A stretch of 64,000 nucleotides of DNA from Angiostrongylus vasorum (Eukaryota > Nematoda > Chromadorea > Rhabditida > Metastrongylidae): positions 992,001 to 1,056,000 of the forward strand of contig JADANN010000274.1 of assembly GCA_018806985.1 (NCBI GenBank), in the 5' to 3' direction. How positions within the stretch are numbered: the stretch's first letter is position 1; each line of letters begins with the position of its first letter. The translations under genes were made by a program, and so were the position numbers. Positions 45,296 through 63,160 of the stretch are shown here, piece after piece. A model generated the notes under the pieces. That model did no database searches. It had not been told where the DNA came from and saw only the letters and a list, made by a program, of their open reading frames with translations.

Positions 45296-46048
45296 GAAAA
45301 GTGCAGTGACTGATCGCAAGCGTGAAATGATCGCTAAAGGATTGAAAAAGGACAAGGATGTTTGTTTGTTTGGCCAACCATTTTTCAGAATATGAAGCAC
45401 TCATAAATACAGATTTTTATTGGAGGCCTTTGTGGTTGCAAAAGTGTTGGAAATATTAGTCCACGTTTAGCCCAAATACTTGAGAATTGACAAGAACACA
45501 AATTCACAGTTTCTCGGTTCTTCACATTTTTTTTCAACCTGAAAATATTACCTTACCCTAAGAAGCCGCGTACCTGATAAAAGATTTCCTTACGATGAGA
45601 AATACGTTTATGGTATGGATTCTATAAAGCCTAGCCTTGTGAAGATAACATGATTTTTGCAGGCCTATCCAACGTTTGACGACATTCCTTCCGACTGGGA
45701 AGACAACAACGAAGTACTGTAAAGATCTATCTGACTAGTTTTCATTAGTATCTTTATTATTTCCATTAGTTAGTATTTCAGAAATATAAGCCAAAAGAAA
45801 TGGAGTTGAACGAGAAGCAAAAATTGATTGCGAAAGGAGCAAAGCGAGCGACGACCGTGGGTATAGATTTGTAGTGGAGATGGAAACACATGTAGATTAT
45901 GACTCATCTTTTACAGGCCTATCCAACCATGGATGATATTGTAAGCGATTGGAACGACGAAGATAAGAAAAAAAAGTGGGAGATAACCGAAAAACAGAGA
46001 AGAAAATGGTTGTTTATAGTTACCATTTGTTTCTTCAGTGTCGAATAA
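45296..46048 (+). CDS. Gene fragment with a duplicated exon pair, unidentified protein
   Basis: Four small exons form two copies of a pair. Pair 1: 45296-45359 (AVTDRKREMIAKGLKKDKD) and 45663-45713 (AYPTFDDIPSDWEDNNE). Pair 2: 45782-45856 (KYKPKEMELNEKQKLIAKGA, then KRATT) and 45917-46048 (AYPTMDDIVSDWNDEDKKKK, then a basic tail to TAA). Both pairs share (K/R)..(L/M)IAKG.K then AYPT.DDI.SDW, and all boundaries are phase 0 with good acceptors (TTTGCAG, ATTTCAG, TTTACAG). Donors are GAT/GTTTGT, GAA/GTACTG and ACC/GTGGGT. Upstream, 44976-45187 carries a Ser- and Lys-rich open block after a TTCAG acceptor (KKSSSASASTSSNKMSSSWA) that may be an earlier exon, but its phase does not join 45296 directly. 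I do not recognise the family. Confidence 0.5.
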
Positions 46049-47109
46049 GTCTGTCTATCTGTGCAGCCCGTTGAGAGCACGCAATCTAGTCGAACGCCAT
46101 GTAGGCTCTACAGCCGTAGTCATGCACTGCAGGATTGACTTTCGCTGTTATCCTAGGGGCTAGTCATTTCGTTCACTTGTTCACTTAATCTTGATATGCT
46201 CAAAAGAGGTTGATCGCGGTTTGATTGTGGTTTTGCTGAATTTTCGTTAACACTAGTAACGTCTATAAAAGAAACTGGTAACTTGTGGAAGAGGCATAAA
46301 CACCTGTGTTGACAAAATTGAAGAGAACCATGAGCGAAAGACGAATAATTACAGTTTGAGGACCTCATGTATACTCTTGAGGAATATGTTGAATAGTTTA
46401 GGAGGAAGAACCTTCACAAAATACAACGAGCAAAGTGCTTATCGCTCAAGAAAAAACAGCTGGTGTGAATAAATCACGTGGGATGCTAGCGATATGAATT
46501 ATCTTTCTTATTTTGTATGCTATCAAAGGCTAGATAATTAATAAATAATTTAACAATTTTTCCCGCCATGTTATGTGAGAAAGGAGGGAAACACTTTTCT
46601 AAACTTGACTTGTAAAGAAAAAACGTCAAAGACCGTTATTAAAGCATTTTTCACTCCAAGTGTTCCCCAAAAAGCTCCAGCTCTTGCTTTAGCCAAAGCG
46701 ATAAGTGTTTGAAAAACGTTTAAACTAAAATATATCTAATTAGCAACGGACACTGCCTGCATAGAATTTCCCAAGAGAGTCCCTTATTGGTTTTGTTGGT
46801 GTTGGAAAACGCGCGACTGATCCGTGACAGTTTTCAAGTAGATCTGGCCACCGTCTAATCACTGTTTGCCATCTGATTCTTCTCGAGTTTCACATGTGAG
46901 TAACGACACCAACGACGGAATAATAATACGTACGTAGGCACTGTTGATTTCAAAGAGGCTGCAGAACACGAAAACTCGTCCGCAACTTGAACACGGCACA
47001 TTTAAACAATTAGCTAAAGTAGAAGATGTGGTACACTATCTACTAACTAGCTTGATCAAAATTTCCCGGTGTCGTGCTAACGCCATTGGCACTTATTGAC
47101 ACATTAGTA
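46049..47109. other. Intergenic, nothing supported
   Basis: A/T-rich, without recognisable genes or repeats. Confidence 0.35.
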
Positions 47110-48599
47110 CGATTGTGAACATCCTCAATTTTCCGCTGCTCAAGGTGTACATGGAAATTAATTCACGCCATACATTGCCGTTCCCCATGCAAAAAGGAGA
47201 CGACCCACGAAATTAGCATCTGTCTCCGTAATGGTCACTTGTACAAAAGGTAAGCGATCCCCAAAGGAGTTATGCATTTGTGTTCTGTCATCTTGCTGAT
47301 GGTTGAGTGACTTGAACGGTGCTAGTAAACCTTCCATTTCTCCTTGTACCGTGCAAGCGTAGACTGGTGAAAACTGCTCGCTTGGGAGAGTCTATGAGTA
47401 CCATAACTTTCTTCTAGGCTTTTCGTGAAGAATCTAGATGATCGGGTGGTTAGTCTTCCTGCTGTGTGTTTAACTTTCCTAGGAATCTATTCGTTAAGAC
47501 TATTGTCCATCTGTTGCCGTTGATATGCATAACGCATCTGGCTTACGTTACCTTCGACAATTTGACATGTAGAATGGAGTCCTTGATTTTTTATCGTTTA
47601 CGTAAATCGGAGCTTTGGATCACTTCCCTCACATAAATTGTACGGGATACTCCTACAGCACCATACTTTCGAGTGGACGTTCTATAACGCCGAGTGATCC
47701 TTCCACATGTTGCGAGCAGGTTTCTTACGCATTCGTTAAGGCAGGGAAGCAATCGCAGAGTCAAAAAGGTGGGCACGGAGTCGGGTGTTCTTTGTTCTGT
47801 CCACTAAATCCTGTTTGCTCTTAAAATCTTCCCAAGACGCTCGCTTCCTCCTGCTGAACTCTGGAGCTAAGTCGTTGTTCATGTTGATTCCTGGACATAG
47901 ATAAACGCAACTGGGGCATTAGGAGATAATAAATCCGCTGAGAATGAAAAGACCTTCGTAACCAATCCGTCCGCAATGAACATAGTTTTTACGAGATTCA
48001 AAGTCGGCAAGCATACGTTCCACTTGGCTAACGTTTTTTGTTATAAGAACGATGTAATTGGCCGAGCGAAGAGGGTGTAATGCCGACCATCGATTTTCAC
48101 TCTTACAATGTCCCATTCCAGTGTTCGCATGACGTTCTCGAAGATCGCGGTAAATAATTTTGGCGAGGTTGTACCACCTTGCCTAACTTAACTTTTGAGG
48201 TCGATTTTAATGTCGTCATAGAATGGTAATATTTGTAAAAAATCTTATATAGCTCGCAGGAAATCTTTATATACGAAGTGTGGGCGCCCTGGTTGTCCAG
48301 GGCTTCCATAACTGCTTCTATCTTAACCGAGTCAATAGGTTTCATTAAATTAATGAAAGTGAGATAGAGGGCTGTTTGTACTCTCACGATACTTTAGTGA
48401 GTCTCGTTATCGTGTAGATGTGGTCATTCTTACTAAATTCTTCTCGAAACCCTGATTGCTCAGATGGCTATCCTACGACGAGTGTTCTATCAATGCTGTT
48501 TAGGATGACTCCAGTGAAAAAGTTTATGGATGACAGACAGCGTGCATATTGAGCAACAATTGCCGATGTAGTATCGTGCTACCTTTTTTGATCAATAGC

Positions 48600-48800
48600 A
48601 AGGTCTTGAGTCGTTGTGGATGCTGTTCTGGTTGCGTTTTTGTTGTGCTTGTGGTTGTTGTCGGGGTTGTGATTGTTGTTTGGTTATGGTTGTTGTGGTT
48701 GTTGGGGTTGCTGTGGTTGTTGTTGCTGTTCGATGGCTGACGTTCGTGGGAATTCGCCTTCATCAAAACCGTAGTGTTGCTAGTGGGACTCTTTGACTTT
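48600..48800 (-). mobile_element. Penelope terminal fragment nested in the RTE element
   Basis: On the minus strand a TTTTGATGA-AGGCGAATTC-GAACGTCAGCC block is a decayed hammerhead region, followed by a CAA-rich tract as in the 8281-8442 copy. RTE coding sequence resumes on both sides (about 48600 and 48844), so this is a later insertion, or insertion with deletion. Confidence 0.6.
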
Positions 48801-49505
48801 TTGTATTGTTCGAATCTTCACCAATGATATGTCATGTCGAACATCAGAGGGGGAGAACCAGTGAAACAAGACATCCAACCTCCTTTATTTCATATGAGGA
48901 ATGGAGGACGTGTCTAATAAAGATATCCGAATAGCAATTATAATTTTCTTCTCTAGCTCGCTGTAAACTGTAATTGTTCCGTGTGAGCGACGGAGTGCAG
49001 TCATGTTTGTTTTGTAATTGACAAAGTTTCGGTGACCTTTGCGAATGCTCTTCCCAGCCTTTTGCACCATCAGCCATAACTTCTCTACTCTTTTTAAGAT
49101 CTTCTATTATTGCTTTTCTTTGGTATTTTACATGTTCAGAAGTGAGTTGGTGTTCCTGTGGCTCTACGTTGACGTACTCATTTCTGGAGAGAGACGTCTC
49201 TTGGAGATTTACGGAATTTAGCTCTCGTGGCGATGTTGAAAACGGCCATTGCATAGCCCGTTGATGTCACCAATAACGGCATTCTCCCAAGAGCCGACCT
49301 AAACTGGATAAAGCTCGGTTTGTGGTGGTTTCTGATCTCGCGTTTTAAACACAGCGGCCTTAGCTATTTCCCGTGAGAAACTGCATCTTGCGAGATGACG
49401 ATGGTCCCATCCCGTGTAAAATTTTGAAACAACAACGACATGAGTTAGCCAAAATCCTCGATTTACTACGATGTGGTCTATTTCGTTATAGTACTCTCCA
49501 GTGTA

Positions 49506-49795
49506 GGGGCGCGTGTGGCGCAGTGGTTGGATGTGCCCTGCAACACGCACGTGCAATCGATTCCCGGCGCCCATGGGCGACCAAGCGTTCCATCTCTCCG
49601 GGTTCGGTAAATTGGTACCAGACTTGTATGGGGAAGATAGCAGCACTGGCTTGATATATGAGTAGGCCACTCCGAGTCATTTTAAAGGTCAGATATGCAT
49701 TCAATCACCTCCAGCGATGCTTAATGAAGTCGAGTGCATGGTGCATCCCTCAGGGATTGATCAACGCCGAGAGCTTTGTCCTTTTTGTCCTTTCA
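49506..49795 (+). repeat. SINE-A copy nested in the RTE endonuclease
   Basis: Head GCGTGTGGCGCAGTGGTTGG, GCAATCGATTCCC (B-box-like), GGTACCAGACTTGTATGGGG, tail GATTGATCAACGCCGAGAGC then TTTGTCC. It interrupts the RTE endonuclease frame in antisense. Confidence 0.85.
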
Positions 49796-50100
49796 TACTC
49801 GTCAGTGGAAGAGTCTCATGTCCGGCTTTCAGAGTAAGACTTATGAAAATGTTAATTACCCTAAATCGTCTTGGTCGTCGTGATAAACTCAGGCAGCCGG
49901 TCAGCCTACTGGTTCCATTTTTAATCCGTGGGTCCCTATGTGACCTTCTCAGACGTCCTTGTGATCCAATATTGTCAAGCTTAGCGTTAAATTCTCCAAT
50001 AATGACTTTTAAGGAAGTGTGGTCTTCTCTGTAGAACTTCTTCAAATCCACACAAACGTTTCGACTTCGTCTTTGTCATAGCTTGATGTCAAGGTGTTAA

Positions 50101-50633
50101 CGAGTATAGATAAAGTATAGTTAATAGTGGATGCAAACTCGCTGCCTGCAGAGGCTGACACCCACGGAATGACTGGGAACTGGTCACGTCCATACCAGTG
50201 CCGTTTTCTTCCTGACGAAGCGTAAAGATTTCTATCACCTTCAACATTACATTTTTACCCCGTTTGATCTTTCCAGCTTACCCTTTCTGCGAGTTCCATA
50301 AACTGGAATATGTTAACTATGTCTCACACTCCTACATCATCGACACGTCGAGGTTCAATCCTCATGTGAGTTTTCGTGGCTACAGCATTATGCTTTGAAT
50401 CGCACCTTACCAGGTTTCTCTGCTTGAGAATGTCCCAACAACTTTTTTTGAGAACCGCCTTCTCTCATTTCATTGTTATTGCAACAAAAACTATCACAAG
50501 CTTATACATGTCTTTTGATGTGGTGCCGCTCTTGCACCTCGACTACTGAGCTGCTACTAATGTATTCTGTGTCACATTCGTTGGCCCTGTTAATGTTTAA
50601 TGTTGTTTATATTTCTAGCTATTGTCGCATAAC
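50101..50633. other. Possible 5' part of the RTE element
   Basis: Minus-strand patches are compatible with the RTE endonuclease N-terminus but too decayed to be certain. Confidence 0.3.
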
Positions 50634-51100
50634 TCAAAAGGTCGACTTTCTATTAAGCTCGGCATGAATAATTGATATATCTATATAATAAAGAAAAGAT
50701 AAAGGTATCGGCGTTGATCAATCCCCTGAGGTGTGCACCATGCATTCGGCTTCATAAAGCATCGTTAGAGGCGACTGAATGTATATTTAGTCTTCACAAT
50801 GACTCCTGGTGAACTAACGATGTATCCAGCCATGCTTCTACCATCCCAGACAACTCTGGTACCAAACTGCCGACCCCGGAGCGATGGCAGGCCCTGGTGA
50901 GCCATAGGTGCGTGGATCGATCTCATGTGTATTGCAGGGCGCCTTCGACCACCGCGCTTGATAAGATCTTTATATATCTTCTTATGAACCCGCAACTCTT
51001 ATGAACTCTTACTGAAACAACAGCAACGAAAATAACAACAATGGCAATTTACAGCAACCTCGCACCAGCTCAGCAAAGCAATTTCTTAAGGATATTGTCG
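50634..51100 (+). mobile_element. Penelope terminal fragment split by a SINE-A
   Basis: Left piece 50634-50690 (AAGGTCGACTTTCTATTAAG, outer end of the terminal repeat) and right piece 50965-51100 (AACAACAATGGCAATTTACA, GCAACCTCGCACCAGCTCAG). They flank the SINE-A at 50697-50960. Confidence 0.5.
50697..50960 (-). repeat. SINE-A copy
   Basis: AAGGTATCGGCGTTGATCAA, CTCTGGTACCAAACTGCCGA, CGCCTTCGACCACCGCGC. Nested in a Penelope fragment. Confidence 0.75.
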
Positions 51101-51145
51101 TACAGTTGCTATTGTATTATTATGATTACTGTATAGAAAGAAGGC

Positions 51146-51390
51146 TTGGATGTAGCGCAATGGTTGTAGCAGTCCAAGGTCCACCAACACTTCCATCCCT
51201 CCAGGGTCGGCAAATTGGCACCATACCTGTGTGAGATGATAGTAACACTTACTCAATGCAGCTGTAAGCCAACACGAGTCGTTCAATAGGCCCAGGTGTG
51301 CATGCAATGATCTCTAATGATGCTTAACAAAGTCGAGCGCATAGCGCATCCATCAGAGATTGATCAACGGCGAAAACTTTGTCTTTTCAT
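51146..51390 (+). repeat. SINE-A copy, diverged
   Basis: GGATGTAGCGCAATGGTTGT head, with a ~45-bp deletion removing the B-box region. Body GGCAAATTGGCACCATACCT; tail GATTGATCAACGGCGAAAAC. Confidence 0.7.
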
Positions 51391-52278
51391 TTATTGTATA
51401 CGAAAGTTAGTTACCCAATTTTTGAGTTTGCGCCGAATGAATTGTTGTTTATGGCCAACTTCGTATTAGGGAGAAAGACAACTCCACCGACTCTTCAACC
51501 ATCGGATGTTCCGAGGAACAGTTCTTCTCCAGTATTATAAACGGCGTTTAGAGCGTGGTGTCTTCTCGTCTCAGCAATTCCGATGACGTTGTACCCAATC
51601 CTTCTTTTCAGTATGTGGTTGTGGTACGCTCGATGATTGTGGCATTACAGCACTTTACTCATAGCACTCTAGCACTGTGTGGTGGAATGAAGAAATTCGT
51701 CCGAAAAGCATTTTTTTAGTAAACTGTAGTCTTTGAAGAATAACTTTTCTTGCCTATCTGTTGTGGGAAATCCATTGATTAGAAACAAACATTATGAAGT
51801 AAAAACTCTTTACTGCGAAAAAAAAACAGTCAAAAAGGAAATGCACTGAGACCAAAATCTCTTCCCGCGTTCATCGAAATCAATGTGTATGATTGTCAAT
51901 ATGCCTTAAAGAATGTCTTTTCCTATAGTCCTTGTGATTGTTTCATCAAACGACTGAAACCTATATCGTCGTAGAACAACGGAAAACTCGTCCACTTCCT
52001 CGACAATAAAAAGTTTAGCAATAATTTTCCGTAATATTGTAAATAGATAACAGCGCCTATAAAGAGCAAAAAACGCGTAATTCACATAAAAGCTATTTAA
52101 CACGGACAGAAAAAAACTCCGGGAAGAAATATCAATCCGATCATCTCAAAATATGTTAATATTGAGCAGCACAGTGAAATGTAAGTAAAGAGATTAATTT
52201 AAACAGCAATTTCCAAGAAATTCTATCTAGGAGCTATAAGAGGGGACAACTAACCACGGAGAGGAAGAAAAGCCTCTG
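51391..52278. other. Downstream of the NCA channel gene, nothing supported
   Basis: Contains the 3' flank of the channel gene on the minus strand. No exon or repeat recognised. Confidence 0.35.
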
Positions 52279-59304
<7,026 letters not shown>

Positions 59305-59640
59305 GAAAGAACCCTGCCATGAGAAAAGAATAGGCACTAAATTGACTACATTGTGATTTATACCACAACTTCAGCTTAACTAGGTTCAATGGCGATTTGT
59401 GCTCCCCAGATCAATCCCATTGACGGGTGATTGTTGATAGCACCTATAGGTTAATACACAGCTGAGAAAAAGGCGAAACGAAGGATCCACATGGTGTGGT
59501 GGTGCACAGGTGACCCCCGGAAAGGTGGTCACACCGCAGACACCTATGGTCCGAAGTTTTGCAAATATTTCAGCATCATTGTGGTTGTATTTCGCATCAT
59601 AACCTGCCATGAAAGAAGAATGGGCAGTAAATAAAAAAAT
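59305..59640 (+). repeat. SINE-B, near full-length
   Basis: CAACTTCAGCTTAACTAGGT, CCCATTGACGGGTGATTGTT, CATGGTGTGGTGGTGCACAG, CGAAGTTTTGCAAATATTTC, ATCATAACCTGCCATGAAAG. Confidence 0.7.
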
Positions 59641-59829
59641 GACTACAGTGTGGTTAATCTTCTTGGTAACCATTCGACACTTCATCAGTTTAACATAACA
59701 GCTGTGGATGGACCTACTGTTTTTTCTCGAAACGGTCGTTATAACTGTTAAGCAAATATCAAATGTCAGTACTATATAAAGCTGGAGACTTCGTGGTAGC
59801 AATCATTTTCACAAACACTTCAGTGGAGT

Positions 59830-60129
59830 TTGCTCAATCGGGAGGGAAGGCTGTCTTCGCTACCGCGTGCCAAAGTTGGGGAACGAGCTGCTGGCGTTCT
59901 CGCAATGTCGACCGGTGAGACGATATCCAGCAGTATACATACAGGTGACGAATGCCTCTGGAATCTACTGGAAAGCTTAAGATCTAGGATTTCTTTAAAA
60001 CTATTGGGAGTACTAGGAAGCAGACATAATATCACTAATGATAAGAGCAAGAAAATTCTTACGTTCACCGAATTTCAGCAGTTTAGAGCATTGAAGAACT
60101 TTCAAGTTCTCCGGAAGCGAACGATGTAG
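59830..60129 (+). other. 99-codon open frame, unidentified
   Basis: Starts at a CTG/TTG-type codon region and encodes REGRLSSLPRAKVGERAAGV, then ECLWNLLESLRSRISLKLLG. The region is also open on the minus strand (82 codons) and locally more GC-rich than its surroundings. It could be a decayed exon on either strand; no family recognised. Confidence 0.25.
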
Positions 60130-61453
60130 GCATTTTCTAAAAAATGTGCCTGCACCGCTTAGAGTCATCCAGCTGCATTGTTTGTGATCTTCGACAGATG
60201 CCGATCACTTCCAAACACTAAAGTACTACACGATTGAAGGCTTCAAGCGTTGATAAAGTTCTAGACGTTACTCCACCTTACTCTTCTAAAGATAAGAAAT
60301 AACTTTTTTTCCAAAACGCTATGACGAAATATTAAAACATTTTTCCAAATTTAAAACGTGAGAGCCGCAGCCGTCAATTATGAAGACGTGTGTGTAGTCT
60401 CGTTCATTCAGTCAGAGGGCCGTTCCAGATGAGAACCTCGACGAGCAAACGCGGAAAAAGAATATTGACCTCCAAAAAGCCCAGCATTTCACTGTGGTGG
60501 AAAACTAAATTAGGGCTTTGTTAAGAAGGATCTGTAGATTCTAGCGGACTTAATGTCAATTGGCTGGTTGCATATACGTAGGTATGAAACACAAAGGCTT
60601 CGGGTGGAGCCTACCTCATGAGGCACTCAGTGTGCTGACAACCAACAATTCCCAGTGAAGATGATAACACTATGGATATGAACATGCTCATGATGGTGAT
60701 AACAGTAAAACTTATCCAAACAAGTAAAAAGAAATGAACAGATTGCAGTTGAAACAACATTCATGAAAATTCCTAAGCAGGTTACTAACGAACAATGGGA
60801 ATCTAGATAGGTATGACCTTCATCGCTTCATGTGTCAGTTAACCGGTGCACTGAAAACCCTCGATTGTGATCGCTTTCTTTTGACTAACTTTGCGTAAAT
60901 CTTAAGTCTTTCTAAGGCAGAGCAGCTTTTCTGAATTCTAGTAGTACTACAATTAACTTCAGTGTATTTTATACACCATGTATTTATATGTATTTTTTAA
61001 ATAGCGAAGAACCCAATTTCTACTGGAACAAATCGCTCATCGAGGTCCTGCTTACCATATTCTCATTGGCTATGGGAGGCAACGAAGTGAAAACATAGAT
61101 CAGAAACACCAAATTTATTAGGTTACCGATTTGAATTACTCCCAAGACCAGCAAATAGCACAGCGCTCATGGAACAGGGAGCTATACCAAAAGTTTTAGC
61201 TCATATGATGAACTTAGGCGGTCTCTGTCCTTGTTCATTCCATTCCAAAGAAACGGCAACTTTATAGAATAGATTAGAACAGACATATAAGTATATAGGC
61301 GCATATGCTCAAAAACATGGTCTCTTATAACCATCAAGGTTGCAGCGTCGTCATATGGTAGTGATGATGCCGTGTGATGCTATGCAACTGCTCAAAACTG
61401 ACCTCTCAAATGCGAATTTAAGCTGGTAGCCAAACTAATAAACGGCAAACGCA
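60130..61453. other. Intergenic, nothing supported
   Basis: A short plus-strand open patch at about 61010-61070 (FYWNKSLIEVLLTIFSLAMG) lacks a clear exon structure. Confidence 0.3.
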
Positions 61454-61597
61454 ATGAATGACCCTTATGAATTTATAAGTATGAATCAGTTTACAGAAGT
61501 CATGGATTCTGATCCCGATTACAAAACTCTCCTTAGTAAACTAGAAAAAGAATACAGAATCAAAATTAATGAATTCCTGGGTACGTTGTTTTATTAG
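61454..61597 (+). CDS. Possible first exon, unidentified protein
   Basis: An ATG at 61454 opens a compact acidic, helix-like frame: MNDPYEFISMNQFTEVMDSD, then PDYKTLLSKLEKEYRIKINE. A good donor (CCTGG/GTACGT) at 61580-61581 falls inside it; without splicing the frame stops at 61597 (47 codons). The composition is more protein-like than its surroundings. No downstream partner exon was established. It lies on the strand opposite to the NCA gene. Confidence 0.3.
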   Translation: MNDPYEFISMNQFTEVMDSDPDYKTLLSKLEKEYRIKINEFLGTLFY

Positions 61598-62484
61598 CGA
61601 TGTGTTTTTTGTTTTGTTTTTTTCTTTATCTTTTCTTCGACCATGCGCATTGATTTCAATACGTGCGCCACTGCACGTTTCGGAACTCATATCTCCGTTT
61701 CAATGAGCATCTCAAATGCGCTCCAGTGAGAGTACGTGCGATGAGCCAGCCACGCTTGAATGGCCGCAATCGTGAAAGTGTTGGATCTTTTGTAAAAAAC
61801 GGCTCCTCTTCCGATATTTTTTGCGTAGATACATTACTTTTTGATCACCTAACATCTTCATGACCTCTTGCGGTCAATCGATGGCTTGTCCAATAGAGAC
61901 TTTATACTGGGGCTGGTCGATGGATAGGTGTTCTTAGCTGTAGTTGTAATAAGGTGTTTCCGGCGGTAGAATAGAATTGGTGGATTTAAGACACATGAAC
62001 CAGACATAGAAATGCATTTCAACTATCACACAAAACCGTATAGAGAGCTAATAATATCATGGTTAGGTAATTGATGGATTTCTTCCTTCATTCCACACAA
62101 GTGAATGGAAACACACACAAAAGAACGCAGAAGATATGTAGAATTTAGAGAGGCACTGCAAAAATGTGAGGAAACCGAACAATAGAACGACAATCTCAAG
62201 AAAACAGCGCATGTACCTCTTGTTCGTGCTCATGGACCGTACATCTTCATTTCAATGCACGTTCCAATTGCACTGTTATGACACGCGTCCGTAAAAGAAC
62301 TACCTTACATGGCCGGAGCTCACATGGTGTGAAGGTTACAGTACTGCTTTCATTCGGATCGTTGTCTCGTATGCTTTAACCACAATGATCTTTGGATTAT
62401 AGCGTGGATTCTCCTACCACCTGATGATTTCGTTCTCTTTGTGAATGTACTTGAATACAGATACTCATTCTCCATGTAATCACC
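61598..62484. other. Intergenic, nothing supported
   Basis: A loosely repeated CGT(A/T)CATCTTCATTTCAATG-like phrase occurs at about 61690 and 62240; significance unclear. Confidence 0.3.
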
Positions 62485-62665
62485 AAATAGCTCTGCCATA
62501 ACATTGTGAACTGGATGGAGTTTTTCACAGAAGAAATCAGCAGGAATTTTCCCGACCTCAGAGGGATGAGATAGATTGGTTGAAACGAGACAGGGTCGAA
62601 CCATGAGCCATGCGAATAGTTCAAGGCATCTCTAACCATTATGCTAACCGCCCCACGTGTTTTTG
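62485..62665 (-). repeat. tRNA-like SINE, third type
   Basis: On the minus strand: GGGGCGGTTAGCATAATGGT (A box GGTTAGCATAATGG), then GGTTCGACCCTGTC (B box) about 35 bp on. Its body shares the CCGACCTCAGAGGGATGA block with SINE-A, so it is probably a relative with a different tRNA-like head. Confidence 0.55.
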
Positions 62666-62875
62666 AGTTGACCTAGTTTGCTGTTTTAGAACAAACCAGT
62701 ATATCCTACCCAAAATAAAATGGTAGAAACAAACGGTAACGACAACTGGAGGATGCGTCTCTCATTCTAAATTTCGAATCTACCTTCTTTAACAATCTCT
62801 ACAGTCAATTCACAAACATAACCGTTGCCGTTGAACTACAACGATCCACATTTGTTATGACTATTTAGAAAACAC

Positions 62876-63160
62876 TGGCGCGTGGGGCGCAGTGGTTGGA
62901 GGCGCCACTGCGACGCACACGTGGAATCGATCCACGCGCCCATGGCCCACCAAGCCTTCCATTCCTCCGGGGTCGGCAAGTTGGTACCAGACTTGTCTAC
63001 GAGGTTAGCAGCACTGCCACGATACATCGTTAGGCCACCGCGAGTCATTGTAAAGGCCAGGTATGCATTCCATCACCTCCAACGATACTTAATGAAGTCG
63101 AAGGCATGGCACATCTCTCAGGGATTGATCAACGCAGAGAGCTTTGTCATTTTATCCTTT
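62876..63160 (+). repeat. SINE-A copy, well preserved
   Basis: Head GGCGCAGTGGTTGGAGGCGC, GGAATCGATCC, GGTACCAGACTTGTCTACGA, tail GATTGATCAACGCAGAGAGC then TTTATCCTTTTATT. Confidence 0.85.

Larger units (their letters stand above)
47110..50100 (-). pseudogene. RTE-type non-LTR retrotransposon, decayed
   Basis: Minus strand, N to C. Endonuclease (about 50060-49300): SSYDKDEVET, KKFYREDHTSLKVIIGEFNA, then after a SINE insertion EYYNEIDHIVVNRGFWLTHV and KFYTGWDHRHLARCSF. Connector (48844-49254). Reverse transcriptase (48600-47920): LLLIKKG, GVILNSIDRTL, FREEFSKNDHIYTITRL, FINLMKPIDSVKIEAVMEAL, LRSANYIVLITKNVSQVERM. C-terminal part (47776-47150): VSRTIYVREVIQSSDLRKR, KIKDSILHVKLSKV. RTE elements encode an APE endonuclease plus RT. 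Here the motif A Asp (FID) is Asn and the motif C FADD is replaced by SANY, with many frameshifts, so it is long dead. The 5' limit beyond 50100 is uncertain. Confidence 0.85.
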
